In this document: positions 59,601-64,000 of the stretch, piece by piece
Layout of the letters: the number at the start of each line of letters is the position of its first letter
How positions within the stretch are numbered: the stretch's first letter is position 1
Assembly: GCA_964036195.1 (NCBI GenBank)
Contig: OZ038451.1
Span: 24,073,927 to 24,137,926 of the forward strand
Source of the DNA: Sphaerolaimus hirsutus
Lineage: Eukaryota > Nematoda > Chromadorea > Monhysterida > Sphaerolaimidae
Direction: 5' to 3'
Length of the DNA stretch: 64,000 nt
Notes under the pieces: model-generated
What the model was told of the DNA's origin: nothing
The model's database searches: none
What the model saw: only the letters and a program-made list of their open reading frames with translations
Position numbers and translations under genes: made by a program

Positions 59601-62600
59601 CGTTAGTGGTGCAGAGTTGGCGGTGCACCCGGTCAAGTGACCAGTTGTATTTTGGGCATTTCACATTCCGGTAGGATTCAGGGCATTGAAACTTTACACC
59701 TCCAGGGCGCGTTCCCACGCCCTGTGATGTGTATATTCAAGTGTGAAATGTCAATCAAAACAAAAACAAAGCTTTTATTACTGAAACTTCGACACTTTTA
59801 ATGACTTTACACTTTATAGGACTTTACAGTTTGCTGGATATAAAATTGGTCACTTGGTTGTTTGAGGAATCTTCCTCTCGGGGCAGTCCCACACCCTGTA
59901 AAGTGTAAAGTAAAGTGTCAAATGTAAAGTCAAGTGCAAAGTAAAGTAACAATTGTCATGACAAAAGTAAAGTAAAGTGTCAATTGTCATGCAAAGTTCA
60001 ATAATAAAATCTTTTCTTTTTTGTTTTGATTGACACTTTACTTTACATTTGACACTTTACTTTACACTTTACAGGGCTTGGGACTGCCACCAGTTGCAAA
60101 CTTTTCACAACATGAAAGGTTGCAAACTAGGAAAATATATTCACATATTCTGTTGAAAGCTTTTTATTCACCGCTCTTTTTTAACCTAAACGTAGGTCTG
60201 GATTCGTGAATGATCAAGACAGGATAGCTCAAATTGCGGCCGAAAATAACCGCCGGTTTGACATGCTAGCAAAATCGACGGAGGATTTCGCTCCGCCCCC
60301 GCCCGCCGCCCCGCCGAGGAGATTTCTGGCAACCAAAGATGTTAGCATTGAGAAGGTTTTATTTCATTTTTCATTTGGAAGCGGAGTCTAAGGCACTAAA
60401 TTTAACTTTGGTTTGATAATCATCCAAGCAAGGGTGTATTGAGTGTTGGTGGTGCTGATCGAATTTCAATTATTCAAAATTCTAATTGTCTGATATGAAT
60501 GACCAAAAATTTGCCATAAGACCCATGGAATCTGGCTACAGGCTATTAAATCCAACATTTTGGAATTTTGCAGTCTTTAACACAATTTTTAAGAGCAGAA
60601 ATCTACCAAAATAACGGCGTTCTGCTCAATTGTATTCTTTTAGACGCATCCACAGCAAAATCTCCAGCAAGCAATAGATCCATCCCCCGCAAACCACCAA
60701 CCACACTAAATATTTGATCGATTTCGTTTGAACCACCTTTACATCACACATCCATCAATATATTTATATCTGTAACTGCAGCCCCGTTTGCGACAGTGCG
60801 CCGAGCCCATCCAACAGCCAATTCCTATGGCTATCGATTCGCCCACGTCCGATCACGCAGAAGGTGAACTTTATCGACTTTTATCGATCTGCTTTTAATG
60901 ATATCGACAGTTTCTCGGTCGATGAAGGCACCCCGCCACCGGCGACATCGATGTCGACATCGACAACATTCGCCAAACCAGCGAGCGGCGGCGCGGCCGC
61001 GCAGCCGGTCGATTTGGGCGACAATGAAAAGTCTAAGAATGCAACCCCAGATGCTGCAGCTGATTCCGTCGCGGTAAACGCTGAAAAGGGGGCGGAGTCG
61101 ACAAAGTCGGGATCGAGCATGTCGATTGACACGTCGAGCGATTCGATACAGTCCCGCAGGTTTGCGAGCACGCGTTTTTCGGGGGGGGGGGGCTAGTTGA
61201 GAAGTGACAGCACAAGTGATAAGCTATGTAAGTTACTGACCGCACACTTCACCGTTACTTATGAAATTACCATATCCACCTGAATAAATGAACTTTTTTG
61301 ATGACAAACAATCTCTTCCACCGTCGGTGAACTTGGTTAGAGCACAATTTTTCATGTTAATTTATTCATCAAAATATGGTAACTTGCTCTGATAGATATG
61401 CGATTTAACCAGTATGATGAAAGCTGAATGTAACAGGTAAATTGCTCAGTGTCATTCTTATTGATAAGAAAAGTATGACAACAGATTTTGCCACCTTTCC
61501 TATCACATACAACTTAACATCCTTTCTTGTCACTTGCTCAACAATGTGAATAAATACTTTGCCCCAAACCGACCGTCTCATTTCATCCTTCCCAAACCCA
61601 CCGTCCCATTTTATCCGCCCACCCCGCAGGGACATGTACACGGCGTTGATGCGCGCCAGTTCAGCCAAGCGCCGCGCCGACAGGATGGACCGCGACGAGG
61701 AGCAGAAAAGCAGCGCGAAGCGGTTCAAAAAAGTTCTGCTCGATTTGGCCCTGCCGCGGAAAGCTGCCGATTTTGACGCCGATGGCGACACTGCGGGATC
61801 AGACAGCGCTAATGAGACTGAACAAAATGCTGGCGGAGGTAATTGACCTATACACATTTTTAGTTGACGAGCGAAGTTTTCGAAGCTGGGAAATATTTGT
61901 GTGGCAAACATATTTGAGTTTACCGGAATGAGGAGTCTGTCAACTACTTCTGATGGAGGTTTTGAACGAGAGGTATCCGTTACGGTCAACTCAAGTGTGT
62001 TTGAAAAAGGGTTATCAGTTTTGGTAATTTCGGTTGTCAACTAAAGTGTTTACCGGCAATCCCTTATTCACGATCTCCATCTGTGTAGTGATTTTTTAAT
62101 TGTATTTATTTATTAAAAATTATTATCCAGACGCGCCTTACGCACCTGAATCGCCGATCGCACCCGATCACCCACCAAAAAGTCAACGATCGTATAACCC
62201 CGAGAAAATCGACAAAATCAAGCACCATGTCAAGGAAAAAGAGAAAGCCGCTAAAGAAGCTCATGCGCAGAGGCAGCGTGATGTGGGTAACGGTGGAATG
62301 TTTTTTTCCCGAGGGATTACTACTAGGGTTGGAAAATAATCATTTTCTCTCAAATGTCGATCTAAAAAAAGTCAATTAAAAAAGTTTATTTTTAAAATAA
62401 AAATCAAATTTTTTTCAAATATCAGTTGAAAGATATCAAACGCCATCACTAATTACCACTACATAACGTTGATTGTATTCCTTTACAGAAAGCCGTCACG
62501 GCGGCTGACATCATGTCGCTCCTCCGAACCGGCGGCGGCGCCAAGCCGAAAATCATCCCCACCGAAAAAGTGGAAGACACCGAACCTCCAGAGCAGGGCC

Positions 62601-63603
62601 CTTCTACATCTCAGTCGAGTGGCAGCGCCAAAACGAAGGTCCCCCACCAAAACGAAGCTAGTAATGATTCGTGCACGAGCCCCTCATCCAGTTCTGGGGG
62701 CCGCGCCGGCTCGCCCGCTCTTCACAGCAGAAAATCAGATGAGCCTTCACGCGAGACTGTTGAGACCGTGCTCACTATGCATCGGAGTTAGTTTGTTACA
62801 GTGCCTAGTGCCAGTCATGTAAACCCGCTAGTCATGTAGACCCGCCAGTCATGTATTTTTGGAGGGATTGGCAGGGTATGTAAACCCTCACGCTAATTCC
62901 CTGTGCGGTGCTGAACCCCCCTAAAATACATGACTGGTGGGTCTACGTGACTAGCGGGTATACTTACATGGCCAGTAGGCCTACGTCATCGTTACTGGCA
63001 TTACAAAAATCTCGGGAGAAAATTAAGGATATAATAAAATATTTTACAACATAAGACCATTTTTAAATTATATTTGGGTTATGTCAGTGAGGTTGAATTA
63101 CATTTTTCGCAGAGAAAAGCGCATTCCTGTAATTTTTATGTTCTTCTAGTGTTTTTTTCCCAGAGAAATGTAAGCATATTTTCGATTTTAGGAATTCTCC
63201 GAGTTTACAATACATTCAATCATATTCTCTGCAAATAACCCAATTTTCAAACGCTAACCATAACACCTCTCTCCTACAATCCCAATCTGCCCCCTACAGA
63301 CTCCTCCTCCTCATCCGACGACGACGACGTAGTCATAATCGCATCGGCGCCCGGCTCGCCCGACGCGAACGAGGACCGCGGCGGCGACGCGACCCACCAG
63401 CCGGCCACCACCGTGCCGCTGGAAGCCACGCTGCACGTGCCGCCGCGGCAGAAAATGGAACTTGAGCTGCCGCGGCCGCAGCCGGAAGAACAGCTGCCGC
63501 AGACTGATCAGAAGCCTAATATTAGCGAAGAGATCATAAAAGTGGAGCCTGTTGTTGCGGAACAACCTCCGCGACCGCTGAGGACCAGTGGGGATGCGGC
63601 CAG
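40639..63603 (+). CDS. TASOR/TEX15-family protein (DUF3715 pseudo-PARP), candidate HUSH-complex scaffold, 3'-partial
   Basis: Sixteen phase-compatible exons: 40639-40771, 41213-41647, 56076-56167, 56511-56687, 57041-57153, 57349-57462, 57745-57885, 58197-58353, 58695-58885, 60196-60355, 60782-60863, 60928-61159, 61630-61838, 62131-62282, 62489-62786, 63300-63603. About 1,000 residues are visible; the gene continues past the edge. Residues about 60-330 resemble DUF3715, the catalytically dead PARP-like domain of TASOR, followed by a W-x-GQL module that may be the TASOR SPOC domain. In vertebrates TASOR, with MPP8 and periphilin, silences transposons and long intronless DNA through H3K9 methylation. 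The chosen start is an ATG in good context (GCTATGG) followed by GVFLGKIPKKKQ; the frame is open upstream to 40477, so the true start could be earlier or in an upstream exon. TEX15 is the main alternative family member. The family call is recognition by motif, not by a search. Confidence 0.75.
42137..43456. mobile_element. hAT-like MITE, GGGACC family, outer element of a nested pair
   Basis: It starts TAGGGTTCAAACGTGACC and ends GTTTGAACCCTA, with perfect duplications TTTCCGAT at 42129-42136 and 43457-43464. Its GGGACCGGGACC arrays are split by an insertion of the same family. Confidence 0.9.
42250..43090. mobile_element. hAT-like MITE, GGGACC family, nested inside its own kind
   Basis: It starts TAGGGTTCAAACGGGACC and ends CGTTTGAACCCTA, with perfect duplications GTCTGGAC at 42242-42249 and 43091-43098. 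The core contains TGTGCGCTCGTGCACAAAT and a small GGCGCCAACGCC block. Confidence 0.9.
44113..44530. mobile_element. CCGGGATTACAGCTCAGCG inverted-repeat element
   Basis: AACCCGGGATTACAGCTCAGCG at the left pairs with CGCTGAGCTGTAATCCCGG at the right. The interior is AT-rich with matching TAGTAATTGTGTCCC and GGGACATAACACACAATTACTA arms. Confidence 0.8.
44624..45259. mobile_element. hAT-like MITE, TAGGGTTGG family, inverted relative to 2324-2987
   Basis: It starts TAGGGTTGGCCGATG and ends CCAACCCTA, with perfect duplications CTAAACAC at 44616-44623 and 45260-45267. The core is the reverse complement of the 2324-2987 core, including GCGCGCAAGCGCGC. Confidence 0.9.
45691..45909. mobile_element. 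hAT-like MITE, TAGTGATGG family
   Basis: It starts TAGTGATGGAAAAAGC and ends CTTTTCCATCACTA, with duplications GCTATGAC and GCTAGGAC (one mismatch). GCGCCA/TGGCGC repeats lie throughout. Confidence 0.87.
47017..47629. mobile_element. hAT-like MITE, GATCCC family, second copy
   Basis: It has the same termini and core as the copy at 30860-31425, with perfect duplications GTTCCAGC at 47009-47016 and 47630-47637. The two copies are alike throughout, including the CATCCAACAGTGTTTTGAGA core. Confidence 0.92.
47854..48229. repeat. TACCGTATTT-family element, TASOR-like intron 2
   Basis: It starts TACCGTATTTCCTCGAAATAC and ends AATTCGAGGAAATACGGTA. G runs occur next to both ends. Confidence 0.8.
49773..50020. 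repeat. TACCGTATTA-family element, TASOR-like intron 2
   Basis: It starts TACCGTATTACCTCGAAATA and ends ATAATTCGAGGTAATACGGTA. The matching change (TTT to TTA on one side, AAA to TAA on the other) shows that the two arms have evolved together. Confidence 0.8.
50568..51112. mobile_element. CAGGGTGCGG inverted-repeat element with TA flanks
   Basis: It starts CAGGGTGCGGCAATTTAGACC and ends GGTCTATATTACCGCACCCTG, flanked by TA. Long arms contain AATAACTTGTCACTGGGT and its complement. A fragment of a GGATCC-type hAT lies inside near 50771-50830. Confidence 0.85.
52264..52463. other. Assembly gap of 200 N
   Basis: A run of exactly 200 unknown bases lies in the second intron of the TASOR-like gene, next to a half TACCGTATTT element (right arm at about 52464-52526). 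The true size is unknown, as 200 is a typical placeholder. Confidence 0.98.
52806..54062. repeat. TACCGTATTT-family element(s) interrupted by a GATATTC hAT
   Basis: It starts TACCGTATTTCCTCTAAATAC and ends TATTTCGAGGAAATACGGTA. The phrase CTCGGGACCACTATGAAACA occurs at both 52855 and 54006, so these are two related copies or one duplicated element, with the hAT at 53000-53804 between. Confidence 0.65.
53000..53804. mobile_element. hAT-like MITE, GATATTC family
   Basis: It starts TAGGGTTCAAACGATATG and ends ATCGTTTGAACCCTA, with perfect duplications GTGTCACA at 52992-52999 and 53805-53812. Its outer 12 bp are identical to the GATCCC family, but the arrays are TCGATATTCGATAT. Smaller relatives with ATCGATAT arrays lie near 285-405 and 20110-20295. 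Confidence 0.9.
54872..55303. repeat. TACCGTAAAT-family element, TASOR-like intron 2
   Basis: It starts TACCGTAAATCATCGAATAAG and ends ATTCGGGGATATATGGTA. It has internal direct repeats of AAAACACTGACGAAAAAATAACTCC. Confidence 0.65.
56076..57153 (+). CDS. TASOR-like exons 3-5: second half of pseudo-PARP domain
   Basis: Exon 56076-56167 encodes VVLSRQLSCVSTSPLADGDC and GIAIVCKVAM, equivalent to the GVYLSKxxDLL...GDLIIFKVMKG block of DUF3715. Exon 56511-56687 has CHVSPVFDQSDGTLPSPEHD followed by CHTVDP; the P-x-x-DCH triad is a TASOR signature. Exon 57041-57153 has RYIYELDPDTNIPEERPGQI, then LPLFVLYW, corresponding to the YYFYEYGF...RPRxVCP stretch. I place its donor at GTGCGT (57154, phase 2) rather than at GTAAGT (57206), because only phase 2 reads correctly into the next exon. 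Confidence 0.78.
56208..56482. repeat. CACTAGTTGACA element, TASOR-like intron 3
   Basis: CCCTACACACTAGTTGACAA and GTCAACTAGTTCACGCGGGCCC form the ends; TCCGATCCCAATTCAAAGCTTGC and TTTGAATTGGGATCGGAACC form the inner arms. It occupies almost the entire intron between two DUF3715 exons (56168-56510). Confidence 0.8.
56765..56977. repeat. CACTAGTTGACA element, TASOR-like intron 4
   Basis: GGGCCCACACACTAGTTGACAT is at the left and AAACTAGTGTATGTGGGCCC at the right, with a diverged interior. Confidence 0.75.
57211..57313. mobile_element. hAT-like MITE, TAGTGATGG family, TASOR-like intron 5
   Basis: It starts TAGTGATGGAATGGCG and ends TTTTTACCATCACTA, with duplications CCTGTAAG and CCTCTAAG (one mismatch). 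The left duplication contains a good splice-donor sequence (GTAAG) that is probably unused. Confidence 0.85.
57349..58885 (+). CDS. TASOR-like exons 6-9: W-x-GQL module, candidate SPOC domain
   Basis: Exon 57349-57462 reads SVWSGQLAIKRRPDTVAVSV, the W-x-G-x-L opening expected of a SPOC beta barrel. Exon 57745-57885 has GQLTLECLIPAVHVALACPE. Exon 58197-58353 has KMTFPADPFRGKKLPTLLTA, with WVMYKNHN. Exon 58695-58885 has AAIIDLGNCDRMICVPLGSW and GLLCLAFTLPMG, alternating hydrophobic strands as in the closing SPOC strands. Phases 2-2-2-0-2 agree throughout. The coordinates cover a complete domain of about 200 residues. The SPOC label is inference from position and strand pattern. Confidence 0.65.
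57484..57702. mobile_element. Introner-family MITE, rearranged, TASOR-like intron 6
   Basis: Many copies of TGACATTTGACATTTTACAGGGCAT occur in tandem on the right side, giving one long arm and a shorter left arm (GCTCTGTCAAATGTCGTG). The element fills most of intron 57463-57744. Confidence 0.7.
57914..58130. repeat. CACTAGTTGACA element, TASOR-like intron 7
   Basis: CCCACACACTAGTTGACATC is at the left and GATGTCAACTAGTGTGTGTGG at the right. The interior shows paired AAGTGTCA units. Confidence 0.8.
58914..59580. mobile_element. hAT-like MITE, TAGGGTTGG family
   Basis: It starts TAGGGTTGAAAAA and ends CATCGGCCAACCCTA, with perfect duplications GTTGTGCT at 58906-58913 and 59581-59588. It is nearly identical to 2324-2987 in the core. 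It begins 28 bp downstream of an exon of the TASOR-like gene. Confidence 0.9.
59704..59836. mobile_element. Introner-family MITE, decayed, TASOR-like intron 9
   Basis: It starts GCGCGTTCCCACGCCCTGTGATG and ends in CACTTTATAGGACTTTACAG. It lies 44 bp left of a second copy of the same family, giving a tandem pair. Confidence 0.6.
59880..60093. mobile_element. Introner-family MITE, TASOR-like intron 9
   Basis: It runs from GGGGCAGTCCCACACCCTGTAAAG to CTTTACAGGGCTTGGGACTGCCACCAG. The arms consist of repeated AGTGTCAAATGTAAAGT units. It ends in an acceptor-like CACCAG, but the exon begins at 60196. Confidence 0.8.
60196..63603 (+). CDS. TASOR-like exons 10-16: charged/disordered segment with SUMO-interaction-like motif
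   Basis: Exon 60196-60355 starts SSGFVNDQDRIAQIAAENNR. Exon 60782-60863 is Pro-rich. Exon 60928-61159 is Ser/Thr-rich and separated from the previous exon by only about 64 bp. Exon 61630-61838 has a helical, charged stretch ALMRASSAKRRADRMDRDEE. Exon 62131-62282 is Lys-rich (KIDKIKHHVKEKEKAAKEAH). Exon 62489-62786 is Ser/Pro-rich. Exon 63300-63603 has SSSSSDDDDVVIIASAP, a hydrophobic VVII core next to acidic and Ser residues like a SUMO-interaction motif, and IIKVEP, a SUMO-acceptor consensus. The exon ends in phase 2 at GTATTT; the gene continues beyond 64000. Confidence 0.72.
61860..62052. repeat. GAGTTTACC...AACTC-type interspersed repeat, TASOR-like intron 13
   Basis: It contains TTGAGTTTACCGGAATGAGG and a complementary half TCAAGTGTGTTTGAAAAAGG. 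Similar fragments lie near 3960-4090, 21075-21190, 34980-35140, 41850-41975, 47690-47860 and 49385-49560. I cannot define exact ends. Confidence 0.5.
62803..62985. repeat. Palindromic repeat with AGTCATGTAGACCCGC units, TASOR-like intron 15
   Basis: Tandem CTAGTCATGTAGACCCGCC units on the left are mirrored by ACTGGTGGGTCTACGTGACTAG on the right. It may be a small MITE. Confidence 0.6.
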
Positions 63604-63636
63604 GTATTTAATTAGTTCTTTGAGCATACTCACAAT

Positions 63637-64000
63637 CAGGGACGTATCCAGGATTTTTGAGCGGGGGGCTGCTTGTTTACGGAGGCCGGCGTGCGGGGGG
63701 GGGGCTCAGCCCCCCCCCCTAAAATTTTACGTACAGAGTGGCGGAATGGCGCCATGGCGCTGGCGCCACTAGTAGGCGCAACGCCATGGCGCCAGCGCCA
63801 TGGAACGCTGTATATGTATGTAAATATACATACAAATACAGCAAACAGCACATAATTGAGTATATTTATAATGATTTCGGCCACAGGGAGCAAATCCGCC
63901 GATAATACATGATGTCTGGCGAAAAATGCGCGCTCGCGCGCAAAAAAATTTTTACGCTGACGTTGAAAAAGTGGCATTTTCCGGCCACTTTCTGGTTTCA
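63637..64000. mobile_element. hAT-like MITE, CAGGGACGTATCC family, cut by the window edge
   Basis: It starts CAGGGACGTATCCAGGATTTTTGAGCGG like the copy at 27535 and includes the GGCGCCATGGCGC block and the GCGCGCTCGCGCGC core. The right end is outside the window. It starts 34 bp after the last visible exon. Confidence 0.8.

Overview
This is a gene-rich but transposon-saturated stretch of a metazoan nuclear genome. The sequence shows short GC-rich exons with GT-AG introns, AT-rich introns, no prokaryotic operon structure, and one 200-base assembly gap (52264-52463). Two large genes lie on the + strand. The first gene keeps PHD fingers and SET domain in one open gene, unlike dipterans, where they are split between Lpt and trr. 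Many introns and the abundance of hAT-type MITEs also fit an invertebrate other than a fly. I cannot fix the phylum.

Gene 1 (484-33487, 5' end outside the window) is a KMT2C/KMT2D-type histone H3K4 methyltransferase. About 53 coding exons were placed by phase-compatible splice sites, with two uncertain junctions. They encode about 3,200 residues: extended PHD1, PHD1-3, PHD4-6, basic motifs, polyQ/Ala tracts, an HMG box, a coiled coil, extended PHD2, FYRN/FYRC, a WDR5-binding (Win) motif, SET and post-SET, ending in TAA.

Gene 2 (40639 to beyond the right edge) begins about 7.1 kb downstream. Sixteen coding exons encode about 1,000 residues. The N-terminal part resembles the DUF3715 pseudo-PARP domain of the TASOR/TEX15 family, and a W-x-GQL module follows that may be the SPOC domain of TASOR, the scaffold of the HUSH silencing complex. 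Its second intron is 14.4 kb, and the last visible exon carries a SUMO-interaction-like motif. A gene that writes active-enhancer chromatin is thus followed, on the same strand, by a candidate gene for silencing transposons and long intronless DNA.

The remaining DNA is dominated by non-autonomous DNA elements. (i) A family with termini near GGTGCCAGTCCCAGACCCTG has at least 13 copies, nearly all in introns. Two copies are exactly one entire intron each (1812-2007 and 25644-25814), with splice donor and acceptor at the element ends: introner behaviour. (ii) hAT-like MITEs starting TAGGGTT, TAGTGATG, CAGAGTT or CAGGGACG have 8-bp target duplications, many perfect, and family-specific arrays of subterminal hexamers (GGGATC, GGGACC, GATATTC, CGGAAAA, GGCGCC, GCGTAA). 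(iii) There are palindromic TACCGTATTT elements, CACTAGTTGACA elements, GATAGATAGCTG elements and several single long-inverted-repeat elements. No tRNA, rRNA, CRISPR or viral gene was seen.
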